Shown one piece after another: positions 52,985 through 63,705 of a stretch of DNA of 64,000 nt. The notes beneath the pieces were generated by a model. The model searched no databases, was not told the origin of the DNA, and saw only the letters and a list, made by a program, of their open reading frames with translations. The translations under genes and the position numbers were made by a program. The stretch covers positions 2,418,001 to 2,482,000 of the forward strand of contig LR590464.1 of the NCBI GenBank assembly GCA_901472455.1. The letters are read 5' to 3'. Numbering within the stretch: the stretch's first letter is position 1; the number at the start of each line of letters is the position of its first letter. Source of the DNA: Leclercia adecarboxylata. GTDB lineage: Bacteria > Pseudomonadota > Gammaproteobacteria > Enterobacterales > Enterobacteriaceae.

Positions 52985-53697
52985 ATGCATTACAGTGAAG
53001 ATATTATTAAAAAAATTGGGACTGATAAAGAATTAGCCGTGAGATTAGGTAAGGCTATGGCTGGTGTAAAAGATGGGTTTATCGATTATCTAAATAATCT
53101 AGGTGATGGTGCAACAAGAGCGCTTTATTACACTTCATGCTTTACAGAAAATTATAAAGATGTTTGTAAACAGCTTAAAAATGAGGATAAACGCTTTCTA
53201 CTGGGTTTGTATGAACTTGTTGAGCATAGAGATATAATTTTTAGGATGATATTAATTTATGTTCAAATATTGCTAATGAATAAAGATGAAGATGAAAAAA
53301 CTACTATTCTTAGAAAAGTTGTGCCGCCTACGTCACACTATTCAATTATGCAAGCTTCAAGGTTTGCACTAGTCTATTCTGTTGTTAAATATATTTGCTA
53401 CGGCAGTAAAATCAATGGAGTTATACAAAGTGCAATGATGAAAAAAATTGGAGGTCTGTCATCAGGGGGCTGATAGCATTAAGCTCATACGGTACGGTTC
53501 AACATGCTGCTGATAGTGCAAAACCAATTTAAAATATTTTTCTACCACAGTTCTATGACGCTCTTTACGCGCAAAACCTTGAAATGATGTACTTTATAAT
53601 AGAGCCATTAGTATTAGACGTTGGTTATTTAAATATAAGTACAGCATCGAATGCTGAAATAATTGATGCATTAAAACGAATGGCTGGCTATGAGTAA
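52985..53697 (+). CDS. Putative T6SS pore-forming effector (Ssp6-like), frameshifted
   Basis: About 237 residues from ATG 52985, which has AGGA 8 bases upstream. The N-terminal part is helical (MHYSEDIIKKIGTDKELAVR), followed by hydrophobic helices (FRMILIYVQILLM, SRFALVYSVVKYICYG), a Gly/Ser-rich turn GGLSSGGLIALSSYG and a C-terminal segment LEMMYFIIEPLVLD. Frames change near 53467, 53525 and 53545 in G, A and T runs. The size, helix pattern and hcp linkage recall the Ssp6 ion-pore effectors; this assignment is an inference. It overlaps the next gene by 8 bases. Confidence 0.5.
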
Positions 53698-53896
53698 GAT
53701 ATTAAAGCAAGTATTTAGGCTTATCTTTGATGATTTAGCGCTTCAATTAAAAACATACTTAACAATTTTAGTTATAATTTTATTATCATATATACCTGTA
53801 AAGTATATTGATAACACAGCCATTACAATTTGTGTAGTCGGGATTATAATTATTATTGTACTATATTTATCATTTTTTTATGAGAGAAAAAAGTAA
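53690..53896 (+). CDS. Two-helix membrane protein, candidate immunity protein
   Basis: 68 residues with two transmembrane helices (YLTILVIILLSYIPV and ITICVVGIIIIIVLYLSFFY), ending in basic residues. It starts inside the end of the upstream candidate effector gene and ends directly before the second hcp. A tiny inner membrane protein coupled to a membrane-active effector is a typical immunity arrangement. No family is recognised. Confidence 0.6.
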   Translation: MSKILKQVFRLIFDDLALQLKTYLTILVIILLSYIPVKYIDNTAITICVVGIIIIIVLYLSFFYERKK

Positions 53897-54380
53897 ATGT
53901 CTATCCCAGCACATCTTTGGCTTACAGATGAAAATAATTCACCTTTAATCGGTGAATGTTTAATGCCTACACGATTGGGCTCCACAGAACTTAAATCTTT
54001 CAATCATTCTATTTGGATTCCTACAGATCATAACACTGGAAAACTTACAGGAACACGCCTGGCATGTTCCGATTAAATTTGAAAAAGAAATAGACTGTCT
54101 CACCCCCTATTTATTTAGGGGGGGGGTATGTAAAGGCAGGATATTTAAAGAAGCTATAATAAAAATGTATAGAATTAATGAGGCAGGAATAGAGGTAGAA
54201 TATTTTAATATGAAACTGGAAAATGTGAAAATAACAAGAATATCTCCGGTTTTATTTCCTTTAGGATTTGCAGGTAGACATATGGAGGAAGTTGAAATTC
54301 GTTATGAATCTATCGAATGGAAATATTGTGATGGGAACATAATGTTTAAAGATACCTGGAATGAAAGAGTAGTAGCATAA
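53897..54380 (+). CDS. Second Hcp-family protein, one frameshift
   Basis: About 160 residues. IPAHLWLTDENNSPLIGE at the start, IWIPTDHNTGKLTGTR, and MYRINEAGIEVEYFNM to the end IEWKYCDGNIMFKDTW are diagnostic of Hcp. One extra G near 54061 breaks the frame; the second frame then runs to the stop without further change. It is distinctly AT-richer and diverged from the hcp at 36762. The start follows the preceding stop with no gap. Confidence 0.88.
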
Positions 54381-54383
54381 AAA

Positions 54384-54405
54384 AAGGGACTCTTACGAGT
54401 CCCTT
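54384..54405. terminator. Bidirectional terminator after the second hcp
   Basis: AAGGGACTC-TTAC-GAGTCCCTT, a perfect 9-bp stem. A-rich sequence to the left and T-rich sequence to the right let it work from both sides. Confidence 0.85.
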
Positions 54406-54417
54406 AACTATTTTACT

Positions 54418-55345
54418 TTAATGCCCCGTATATCGATCAACAATCCAGCCGTATTTCGCTGCGGGTAATAGTGCACTGATAAACACATTTGGATTGGTTC
54501 TCGGGTCCAACTATAGGGGAATGCGGCCTGTTGCCAAGAATAAAGATAGCCATGTGACTAACAGGATCGATAGCCGTCAGCGTTCCTTTCCATCCAGTGT
54601 GTCCATGAGTCTCTTTACTGGCTAATACCCCGAATGTAGGAGTCATTGAAGCGTTGCCGTTCACACGCCAGCCCAGGCCGAATGTAGCATCCTCTGCTGA
54701 ACTTTCAGTAAACCCCTTGATAGTCTGCTTATAGAACAGCTTAACCTTCCCATAACCGCCCCCATTGAGCATAACCTGCATCAGTACAGCCATATCACTG
54801 GTGTTAGAAAACAGCCCTGCGTGACCAGACACCCCTTCCCATCGAATACCAGGCCTTTTCATCATGAACTTGCCCCCAAATCGGTAGTTGTACGAATGTT
54901 AGGGAAACTGATCACACCGTCATGCGTATTACCGTTCAGTTATGTCGCCGCGATCTGCTGTTGTTTGAACCCTTTAACCAAAGGATTAAAGACCGTATGT
55001 TTAAGACCAAGTGGTTCATAAATATTATTTTTTCCACATATTTATCAAGCACCATCCCAGTGACTGACTCAATGATAAATCCAAGGATCATATAATCAAC
55101 ATCACTTTAAATGTGTGTGGTACCAGGCTGATATGCAAGTGGGGTTTTCTTGATCATTTCCAGCGTGGTTGTTTTATCCTGAGAGAATAATCCACCAGCT
55201 ACTTTTTCATTTGGATATTGTGGATCGGCAGGGAAACCAGCTACGTGATGCAGAATGTCACTGATTCTTAGAGAATCTTTACCTTTTATTGAATCGTGAG
55301 AGGAATCTTTTAAAGCCGGTATATACTTTGAAACCAAATCATTTT
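54418..55345 (-). pseudogene. yfeW: yfeW (PBP4B) remnant, N-terminally truncated
   Basis: Matches the C-terminal two thirds of YfeW, a class C beta-lactamase-fold D-Ala-D-Ala carboxypeptidase: DLVSKYIPALKDS, DILHHVAGFPADPQYPNEK, GVSGHAGLFSNTSDMAVLMQ, then GLGWRVNGNASMTPTFGVLA and the KTG-like HTGWKG. Homology stops at about 55345, so the first 115 or so residues with the catalytic Ser-x-x-Lys are missing. Several frame changes occur (near 54500, 54850, 54980, 55020, 55110). Unlike most broken genes here, the truncation makes this a true pseudogene. Confidence 0.85.
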
Positions 55346-55448
55346 GGTTGTTTTGTTTATTGAACTTAAACTTGAACTTTTAAAAAACCGACCGTTACAT
55401 GTGGCGTGTAACATAATGATTTTAAAGATTTTATTTTGAAAAAATCTA

Positions 55449-55478
55449 AAACCCCCTCTCTCCCACAGAGAGAGGGAG
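55449..55478. repeat. Interspersed palindromic element at the right edge of the island
   Basis: CCCCCTCTCTCCCACAGAGA and GAGGGAG form a hairpin of the type seen at 7893-7932 and 51300-51326. Confidence 0.65.
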
Positions 55479-55487
55479 CAAGCAGGG

Positions 55488-56084
55488 TTAAGCCGGTTTC
55501 CGCGCCAGCAGCGTAGCAAAACGCAGTTTAATGCGGTTACCCTGGGCGTCGGTGCGGTGTAACTCACCGACGTCCTCGTTGTATTTCAGCTGTTCCCAGC
55601 CCGCATAGTAACCGCTCAGTTCCCGGTTTTTAAACGCAAACGGGAAGCCGACGTTGCAGGGATAATCTTCCGTATTCATCGCCGCGACAATCAGGTTGTA
55701 GCCGCCCGGTTTGGTGCAGCGCTGCATGTTGTCGATCAGGCCAGGAATGGTCTCTGCCTGCAGGAACATCAGCACCACCGTGGACAGGATAAAATCGTAT
55801 TCGCCGTCAAAGCGCAGGGTGTTGAGATCCTGAATCGCCGTCTGCAGGTTGGTGATCCCCTCTTTCGCCTTGATACTCTCAATGTTATCGATGCTGTTGG
55901 CATTTTTATCCCAGGCGGTGACATCAAAGCCATTCGCCGCCAGATAGAGGCTGTTGCGCCCGTTGCCGCAGCCGAGATCCAGGGTTTTTGCCCGGTTTCA
56001 CAATTCCTGCGCTGTACACCACTTCGGAGTGGGTGCGGTCATGCCATATTTTTCGGTAAAGTAGTTCTCATCAAACACAGTCAT
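55488..56084 (-). CDS. tehB: Tellurite methyltransferase TehB, frameshifted
   Basis: About 198 residues, matching E. coli TehB. The SAM-binding motif I is [20 protein letters not shown], and the C-terminus reads [20 protein letters not shown]. It methylates tellurite and selenium oxyanions in the cytosol. One or two bases are gained or lost near 56005. The ATG overlaps the tehA stop (ATGA), as expected for the tehAB operon. Confidence 0.94.
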
Positions 56085-57086
56085 TCTCTTTCCTCAGCTT
56101 GCATAAGCGTTGCTTTGTCTGCACGGACCAACAGTTTTCCCTGCATCAACAGGATAAACGTGCGCACCAGTAATAGTGCAATGATGGCATTGGTAAAAAT
56201 AAACAGCGGGATGGCGATGGCGTGGAAAAAACCGGACGGGCTGCTCTGCCCCAGATGCAGACCGGTGGTGGCCAGCGCCGAGACGCCGAACGAAAAGCTC
56301 CAGAACGAGGCATTAAACGGCTGCGACAGATACCAGGGCATCAGGCGCAGGGTAAAGAGCAGTTGCAGCAGGCCGTAGCCGAACAGCATTTTGGCGAAGG
56401 TGGTCAGCCTGGCCGCCATTGACGCTCAACCATGCGCTACAGGCCACCAGCGCGGGAGCGAGCTGAATCCAAGGGAGGTGCGCATAGCCGCAGGCAGTTC
56501 TCCGCGCTGCGCAGGCGCTGCAAAATCACCGGCTCCAGGCTCAGCCAGGAGAACACGCCCGCGCCGAGAAACACCAGCCCGGCATCGTGAAACCCGAGCG
56601 CGCCGCAGGCCCATGGCACTAATAAAGTTATTCGCTACCGTCGGCAGATAAAGGCCCGGCGTGGTTGCCTCCTCGGGTGCTTGCCGCGCACCAGTCCGGC
56701 AGACTGCCATGCCGCATAGCCCAGTTGCACCACCACACCCGACGCTAAACAGAACCAGCGCCAGCGGGCGATACCAGGGCACGAAGCCAATCGCCACCAG
56801 CATCGTGGTGGCGGGAAACAGGCTGACAAAACTGCTCATCACCGGATGGCCGCATCTCCGCCAGCACGCTGCGCGGAAAGCGCACCGCGCGGGTAATAAA
56901 GGCGAAGGTCAGTAATCCCCAGATCACCATTGCCAGCGTCACCAGGATCTCACCCGGCCAGCGGGTCACCGGCCAGATCGTGCTGGCGTAACGCCAGGCA
57001 AAGCCCATACCAATGGTCCCCAGGACCATGCCGTAGTAGCCTGCGGGCAAATTAAGAACGCGTTCGGTGGATGGCGTTTTGTACAT
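56081..57086 (-). CDS. tehA: TehA, SLAC1/TDT-family membrane transporter, frameshifted
   Basis: About 335 residues with ten helices. The start [20 protein letters not shown] and the segment [20 protein letters not shown] are characteristic. TehA is an anion channel-like protein related to plant SLAC1 and to dicarboxylate carriers, and in E. coli it gives tellurite resistance with TehB at high dose. Shifts near 56420, 56490, 56615, 56685, 56740 and 56855 cut the raw frame. Confidence 0.92.
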
Positions 57087-57208
57087 ATATTTTAATCTAT
57101 AAATTATATTTGAAATGCTAGTTTAAGGACTTTCAATTTCAGATGCCACTGTTTCGATCACGCTAAAGTTTGCTACGTTTAGTGAAGAAGACAACTGCGG
57201 GCACAGTG

Positions 57209-58190
57209 ATGAAAAAATATCGACTTAGCGATGAAAGCCGTTTGCACCACTGGCAGGACGGTGACACGAAAACAGCGGTAAAGGTGCGCCAGATTATCGC
57301 CGAACGTGATTTCAGTGATGTGAAGAGCGGCACCCGTGGCGGCTGGATCGATGACGAATCGGCACTGTCACAGGAGGATGATTGCTGGATCTACGATGAA
57401 AACAGCGTGGTGTTTGCCGGGGCGCAGGTCAGCGGCAACGCACGCATCACCCAGCCGTGCGTCATCAGCCATCAGGCTTCAATTGGCGATAACGTCTGGG
57501 TCGATGGGGCGCAGATCAGCCAGGGCGCGCGCATAAGTGACAACGTCACCGTACAATCGTCGGTGGTGCGCGGCGAATGTCATCTGTTCGACAATGCCCG
57601 CATTCTGCATAACAGCCTGGTGATTGCCGCCAAAGGCCTGACCCCGGACCCGAATCAGATCCTGCGTATATTCGGCGAGGCCACCGTCAGCCAGTCGCGG
57701 GTGGTGCATCAGGCGCAGATCTACGGCAACGCCATTGTCAGCTACGCCTTTGTCGAGCATCGCGCCGAGGTGTTTGAGAATGCTTTACTCGAAGGCAACG
57801 AGGTGAACAACGTCTGGGTGTGCGACTGCGCCAAAGTCTATGGCAACGCCCGGCTGCTCGCCGGGCTGGAAGAGGATGCTATCCCCACCCTGCGCTACAG
57901 CTCCCAGGTGGCAGAGAATGCGCTGGTCGAGGGCAACTGCGTGATCAAACATCACGTCCTGATTGGCGGCGAAGCCTGGCTGCGCGGCGGGCCGATTCTG
58001 ATTGACGATAAAGTGGTGATTCAGGGACGGGCGCGCATTCGTGGTGAAGTGCTGATCGAGCATCATATTTGAAATTACTGACGACGCGGTGATCGAGGCG
58101 TCGGAAGGCGATGCAATTCATCTGCGCGGCGCGAAGATGATTAACGGCGCGCAGCACATTACGCGCACGCCGTTGCTGGGCGCATTATGA
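57209..58190 (+). CDS. ydcK: YdcK, left-handed beta-helix protein
   Basis: About 326 residues, the length of E. coli YdcK. Hexapeptide-type repeats run through most of it, e.g. [20 protein letters not shown] and [11 protein letters not shown], giving a left-handed beta-helix as in acyltransferases; an acyl acceptor is unknown. One extra T near 58067 breaks the frame, and the last part continues [19 protein letters not shown]. It is divergent from tehA and convergent with rimL, with a 6-base overlap. Confidence 0.93.
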
Positions 58191-58734
58191 GGTGCAGATC
58201 CGGGCGTAGATATTCTGGTCATCATAGCGTCCGTTCAGGAACTCGGCCTCTTTGAGACACCCTTCCAGCAGGAAGCCGTTACGCCGCGCTACCTGATTAC
58301 TGGCGGCATTGTCCACGCGACACTTAATGACGAAGCGGCGAATTTCGCCGCGTCCGGCATAGTGGCGGATAAAGGCTTCCAGCGCGCGGGATAAAATCCC
58401 CTGCCCCTGATGCCCTTCATCCAGCCAGTAGCCGATATAACCCGTTTTATTCAGTGGTTCGATGGCGTTGAACGACAGCACCCCTACCAGCGCGTTATCA
58501 CTGAAGATAAGGAACATTTTGGCGTAACCGCGCTGATGCAGCATCTGGTTGCTCAGGATGTTCTGCCGGGTATCGTCTTCGGTGCCGACAAACTGTGGGC
58601 CAGTTGAGAGAGTCCTGCAACCACGCCCGGTTTTTGACCACCAGATTGTGCAGCTCGGTGGTGTAACGCTCGTCCGTCGCCCGCAGTTCGATCCGCTCGT
58701 CGACGGGGATGATCTCTTCGGTTGTTGTGGTCAT
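58185..58734 (-). CDS. rimL: Ribosomal protein L7/L12 serine N-acetyltransferase RimL
   Basis: About 182 residues of the GNAT family. The acetyl-CoA loop is DEGHQGQGILSRAL, and YIGYWLDEG and ARRNGFLLEGCLKEAEFLNG match E. coli RimL, which acetylates the N-terminal Ser of L12. One or more bases change near 58600. Conserved order tehA-ydcK-rimL-opgD supports the name. Confidence 0.93.
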
Positions 58735-58780
58735 CGATCGGTCTCTCTCTTTTTGTGGTGTGATCCCGGTACGGCATACT

Positions 58781-58817
58781 CCCCCTCACCCCAGCCCTTA
58801 CTTAAGGGAGAGGGGGC
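58781..58817. repeat. Interspersed palindromic element between rimL and opgD
   Basis: CCCCCTCACCCCAGCCCTTA then CTTAAGGGAGAGGGGG has the same CTCACCCnnnCCCT head as the other copies. It lies just after the opgD stop. Confidence 0.65.
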
Positions 58818-58830
58818 AATCCATTATGCC

Positions 58831-60487
58831 TTAACGCATGACGCGGTCATCTACGTACTGACGTTTATCAGGGGCCGGTGGGAAGTAGTGATACAGCCAG
58901 GTTTCGCTGATCGCTTCGCCCTGGCAGCGCAGGAACATCCGCATATCCACGGTATCGGTGGCGTCGCTGGTAGGATACCAGTCAAACAAGATGCGATAGC
59001 CGTCGAACGGTTCCACGTAGAGGATCTCAATCTGCTTCGCTTCCCCACTGGAGAGGGTGGATGACCGGTTCGATCCCTTTCGGCGCGGCGGCTTTCAGAT
59101 CGCCGCCGACAAAATCGACCGCAAAACGACGCGCCCAGACTTTCGGGTAGTGCTCGCCTGGCGCCCAGCCTTCCGGGAAACCGCCCATGCCGGTGCGGGT
59201 CGCCAGCACGTTTGCCAGCGGTGAACGCACCGGGGGTTTGGCGCTCCAGTAAAGACGATACTGGAAGTCCAGCTTATCGCCCGCCTTCACCGGTTTTTCC
59301 GGCTGCCAGAAGCAGACCACGTTATCCAGGGTTTCACCGGTGGTCGGGATCTCCATCAGCGCTACGGTGCCATTGCCCCACTGGTTACGCGGCTCGACCC
59401 ACAGGCTTGGGCGTTTGTTGTACCATCCCATGATGTCCTGATAGTGCGTAAAGTCGCGATCGAGTTGCAGCAGACCAAACCCTTTCGGGTTCTTGTCGGT
59501 GTAGGCATTGAACTGCAGTTTTTGCGGATTATTCAGCGGACGACAGATCCACTCGCCATTGCCGCGCCACATCGCCAGACGATCGGAGTCGTGGATCTGC
59601 GGGTGAATGGTGTCACACATGCGGCGCTCGTTATTGCCGCAGGCAAACATGCTGGTCATCGGCGAAATACCCAACTGCTGGATGTCCTTACGGGCATAGA
59701 GATGGTTTTCGACATCCATGATCACCTGGGTCTTCTCGCAATGGATCACGAACTTATAGGCACCGGTGATGCTCGGGCTGTCCAGCAGGGTGTAGACCGT
59801 AAAGGTGGTTGCGCCCGGTTTGACGGTTTCAAACCAGAAGGATGTGAAGTCCGGGAACTCTTCCTGGCTATCGGCATAGGTGTTCAGCGCCAGGCCGCGC
59901 GCGGATAGCCCGTACTGGTAAGTATCATCCACCGCGCGGAAGTAGCTGGCACCGAGGAAGGAGACAATATCGCGGCGCGCCAGTTCCGGGGATTTAAAGG
60001 CGCGGAAACCGGCAAAGCCTAAATCGCTCTGACCTTCCAGCTGTTTTGTATCGACGCCCGCGTCATGGTAGTTGAACAGCTCCGGGCGGAAGTGAATTTC
60101 ACGCGCCTGCGAGGTCTGGCTGTCCAGCGAGAACATACGCACCCGGCGGCGGAAGCCCATCCCGACGTGGAAGAACTGCACGTCAAGCTGGCGGTTTTCG
60201 ATGTTGTTCCACAGCGACTGCTTCGCATCGTACTGAATGCTGTTATAGGCCTGCGGCGTCAGCGTTGCCAGCGTATCCGGCAGCGGACGCGGGGCCCCGC
60301 CCCAGGGAGTTTGCGCCAGGTCGTGCGCCATGGATTGCAGCACGGAAAAGTCGAAACGACGGCTCGTACCGTCCGCAATATCCGATTCGGCCGCATTGGC
60401 CGCCCGGGAAAAGAGCGCGGCGAGTCCGGTAGTCCCGCTCAGTGCGGCAACGGCCAGGGAGCCTTGTAAAAAACGTCTGCGATTCAT
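58831..60487 (-). CDS. opgD: Glucans biosynthesis protein OpgD (MdoD)
   Basis: About 551 residues, the length of E. coli OpgD. A twin-arginine signal ([17 protein letters not shown]) sends it folded to the periplasm, where it shapes the backbone of osmoregulated periplasmic glucans; recent work assigns beta-1,2-glucanase activity to this family. ATG 60487 was chosen because it gives the signal. One base is lost or gained near 59047; after it the protein ends [12 protein letters not shown]. Confidence 0.95.
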
Positions 60488-60736
60488 GCCTGGGAAAACG
60501 TCCTTATGGTCGTGGGGTAGTGGGTTCCGCTCAGGGCGAAAACAACGGCAAGAAAGAACATCATTAAGAGGCCACAGCCTAAAACAAAAACGCTTAAGAA
60601 TCCAATTATTGACAGGCGAGAAACTGCGCAAAGTGAGAAAGATTTTTCTGTCGAGGAGAATTGCCCGAATCGGCGGTAAAGAAAACGTATATACCCCAAT
60701 AATTCACGTTACACATACCCTGGAGTATGACGGGTA

Positions 60737-60772
60737 TAAAAAAGCCCCTGCCGGACATCAACGGCAGGGGCT
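60737..60772 (-). terminator. Rho-independent terminator of the amino-acid binding protein operon
   Basis: AGCCCCTGCCG / CGGCAGGGGCT stem with GACATCAA loop; on the minus strand it is followed by TTTTTT. It lies 17 bases after the stop at 60789. Confidence 0.92.
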
Positions 60773-60788
60773 AAAAGGGTAATTGTTG

Positions 60789-61564
60789 TTATTTTTACGC
60801 TGACATCGATCCCCGGGAAGTACTTCTTCGCCAGTTTATCGATCGTGCCGTCAGCGCGAACTTTATCAATGGCGGCATCAAGCTGCTTTTTGGTGGCCTC
60901 ATCGCCCTTACGCAGGCCATAGCCAATCCCGCTGCCGAGAATAGTGTCATCCGATACGGGCTTGCCGATAAAGCCAAAGCCTTTCCCCTGCGGCTTGCTA
61001 AGGAAGCCAGCCTGTCCGGCGGCAGACATCACCAGCGAGGCGTCGATGCGCCCGTTCAGCAGGTCGCCCCAGGCCATATTCTGATCTTTATACGACATCA
61101 CGGTGACACCCTGCTTTTCCCAATGCTCCTTGGCGTAAGTCTCCTGAATGGATCCCTGCAACACGCCAATGGTCTTGCCCTTCAGTCCTTCCGGCGTGGC
61201 GTCGACCGCACTGCCGGTTTTGCCCACCAGCTGCGATGGAATCCGGTAGATCGGCTGGGTAAAGTCGATGCTCTGGCGGCGCTGATCGGTAATGTTCATC
61301 GCCGAGTTGATGGCGTCGAATTTTTTCGCCACCAGCCCCGGGATCAGCGGCGTCAAATGAGGTCTCCACCCAGCTGCATTTCAATGCGGCGGCAGCGCAA
61401 ATGGCATTACCCAGCTCAATATCAAACCCTTCCAGCTCACCTGAGGCATTACGGCTCTCAAAAGGGGGATACTCCGCTTCTACGCCATAACGTAATTCTG
61501 TTGCCGCGAAGGAAGAAAACGAACACAGCAATCCCAGGCCGACAACGAAGGCTTTTAATTTCAT
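60789..61564 (-). CDS. Periplasmic amino-acid binding protein (HisJ/ArtJ-type), frameshifted
   Basis: About 258 residues. The signal peptide is FVVGLGLLCSFSSFAA; the mature start LRYGVEAEYPPFESRNASGE and the IGVLQGSIQE segment are SBP_bac_3 signatures of cationic amino acid binding proteins. A shift near 61357 splits it, and an extra A near 60794 hides the natural stop after DVSVK. The aminotransferase gene lies 11 bases upstream in the same direction, so they form an operon. Confidence 0.88.
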
Positions 61565-61575
61565 AACTGAACTCC

Positions 61576-62749
61576 TTAGCGTGGTTTTACCCGACACAGG
61601 GCCTGCGCACCTGCCCGTAATGTCGCCTCATCTTTAGCAAAAGAGAGACGGATTAATTTGTTATCTGTCCCGTCGGTATAAAACGCCGATAACGGGATAG
61701 TGGCAACGCCGTAGTCAACGATCAGCCGTTTCACCATCTCGCTGTCCTGCTCGTCGCTGAAGTGGCTGTAATCCGCCAACAGGAAGAACGAGCCGGCGCT
61801 TGGCAGCAGACGGAACGGTGAATCTGCCAGCAGGTTGACCAGCAGATCGCGTTTGCGCTGGTAAAACCGCCGCCAGCGACAGCCAGGTTTGCGGATCGGC
61901 CATATGCTCGGCAAAGGCGTACTGCATAGGTGTATCGGCAGAAAACATCAAAAAACTGATGAATTTTGCAGATCTCTTCCATCAGTTCTGCCGGGGCAAC
62001 GCAGTAGCCGACGCGCCAGCCGGTGACGTGAAACGTTTTGCCCAAACGACGAGACGATCACGCTGCGCTCCGCCAGCCCGGGATGGGTGGCCATGCCGTG
62101 GTGCGGCACATCGTCAAACACCACGTGCTCGTATACTTCGTCAGAGAGAATAATGATATCGGTATTACGGGTGATGGCCGCGAGCTGTGCCAGATCGTCG
62201 GCAGAGAAAACCTGCCCGCTCGGGTTATGCGGCGTATTGATTATGATCATCCGCGTGCGCGAGGTTATGGCGGCGCGGACTTCATCCCAGTTCACCGCGA
62301 AATCCGGCACCGTCAGCTTGATGGCGACCGGCGTTGCGCCCTGCAGACGCACAATTGGCGCGTAGCTGTCGAACGAGGGTTCAAAGTAGATCACCTCGTC
62401 GCCAGGATGGACCAGCCCGCTGATGGCGGAGTACAGCCCTTCGCTGGCGCTGGCGGTGATCAGCACTTCGCTGGCGGCATCGTAGCGGGTGCCATACAGC
62501 GAGGCGATTTTATCGGCGATACGCGCTTTTAGTGGTGCCAGCCCGGTCATCGACGCGTACTGGTTATGGCCCGCCTGCATTGCCCGGTGTACCCCCCGCG
62601 ATGAGCGCCGGATCGCACTCAAAGTTCGGCGCACCCTGGGAAAGGTTGATGGCATTGTGTTCAGCAGAGAGCTGACCGATAACGGTAAAAATTGTGGTGC
62701 CAACGTCCGGTAGTTTGGAGCGGAGTTGTATCGGAGTACGCAGTGTCAT
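61576..62749 (-). CDS. YbdL-like methionine/aromatic aminotransferase, frameshifted
   Basis: About 386 residues of the PLP-dependent class I/II fold. Key segments: NLSQGAPNFECDPALI, TASASEGLYSAISGLVHPGD, IIINTPHNPSGQVFS, ILSDEVYEHVVFDD and the PLP lysine in SSFGKTFHVTGWRVGY. It closely resembles E. coli YbdL (methionine-oxo-acid transaminase). Shifts near 61870, 61945, 62045 and 62590. Its pairing with an amino-acid binding protein points to use of an imported amino acid. Confidence 0.9.
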
Positions 62750-62859
62750 CCTGAATTCCTCTGGTAGAGAGTGCATAACTATTCAACCCGAACGCTATTG
62801 TGGCGACAATCGAATTGTTGTCATAATAGCCATGACAAAAAATCATACCTGGAGGTTCT

Positions 62860-63705
62860 GTGTCGCGTCGTTCGTTCCCGCTTACCGCCGTTGAGGCCTT
62901 TATCGTTACCGCGCGGCATCTGAATCTGACTCATGCCGCAAAAGAGCTGTGCCTGACCCAAGGTGCGGTCAGCCGCAAAATCGCCGCCCTCGAAATCTGG
63001 TTCGGCTTTCCATTGTTTGAGCGCCACGCCCGCGGGCTGCGCCTCTCCTCTCAGGGCAGCGCCCTGCTGCCGGATCTGCGCGCCTCGTATGAACATTTTC
63101 TGACAGTGGCAGACCAGGCCCGCGCCCAGCAAACCGTGGTCCGCCTTAAAGTACCGACCTGCGCCATGCGCTGGCTGGTGCCGCGACTGCTGCAGGTGGA
63201 ACGCGAGCAGCCCGAACTGCAGATTGCCCTGACCACCACCAACGAGCACAGCGTCAATTTCAAAACCGAATCCTATGATGCCGCCATTGTGTTTGGCACC
63301 CAGCTCAGCGCCGGAGATCTGCTGTTCGAGGAGGCCTTAACCCCGGTGGTAAGTCCACTGCGCCAGGGTTCGGCGGTAGAGTCGCTGACCTTCCTGCATC
63401 CGACGCGGGATAAAAACGGACTGGTCGCTGTGGCTGGAAAAACAGATCGCGCAGCCGCCTGTCATGCACAAAAATCAACACTTCGACACCATGGATCTGG
63501 CGATCACCGCTGCCATTCAGGGGCTGGGCGTCGCCATCGCAGACGAGACGCTGGTGGCAGAAGATATCCGCGCCGGGCGGCTGGTGCGGCCTTATGCCAC
63601 CAGCGTGAGGACCGGGCGCCAGCTACCGGCTGGTGTTGCGGGGAGTCGCGTGGCAAAGCGGCCGGGCTGGCCGCCTTTCGCGAGTGTCTGCTCAATCCAG
63701 GCTGA
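62860..63705 (+). CDS. LysR-family regulator (GcvA-like), frameshifted
   Basis: About 284 residues. The DNA-binding helix reads LTHAAKELCLTQGAVSRKIA in a GcvA-type N-terminus (FPLTAVEAFIVTARHLN). The effector domain continues through shifts near 63410 and 63615 and 63650 and ends AAFRECLLNPG. It is divergent from the YbdL-like aminotransferase and its binding protein, which are likely targets. Its last bases overlap the convergent carboxylesterase gene. Confidence 0.87.
   Translation: MSRRSFPLTAVEAFIVTARHLNLTHAAKELCLTQGAVSRKIAALEIWFGFPLFERHARGLRLSSQGSALLPDLRASYEHFLTVADQARAQQTVVRLKVPTCAMRWLVPRLLQVEREQPELQIALTTTNEHSVNFKTESYDAAIVFGTQLSAGDLLFEEALTPVVSPLRQGSAVESLTFLHPTRDKNGLVAVAGKTDRAAACHAQKSTLRHHGSGDHRCHSGAGRRHRRRDAGGRRYPRRAAGAALCHQREDRAPATGWCCGESRGKAAGLAAFRECLLNPG

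Noticed and set aside
60484..60699. 71-codon hydrophobic ORF ending in an ATGA overlap with opgD
   Set aside because: It starts with TTG, has no clear ribosome site, and spans the region where the opgD promoter should be. The overlap is probably chance.
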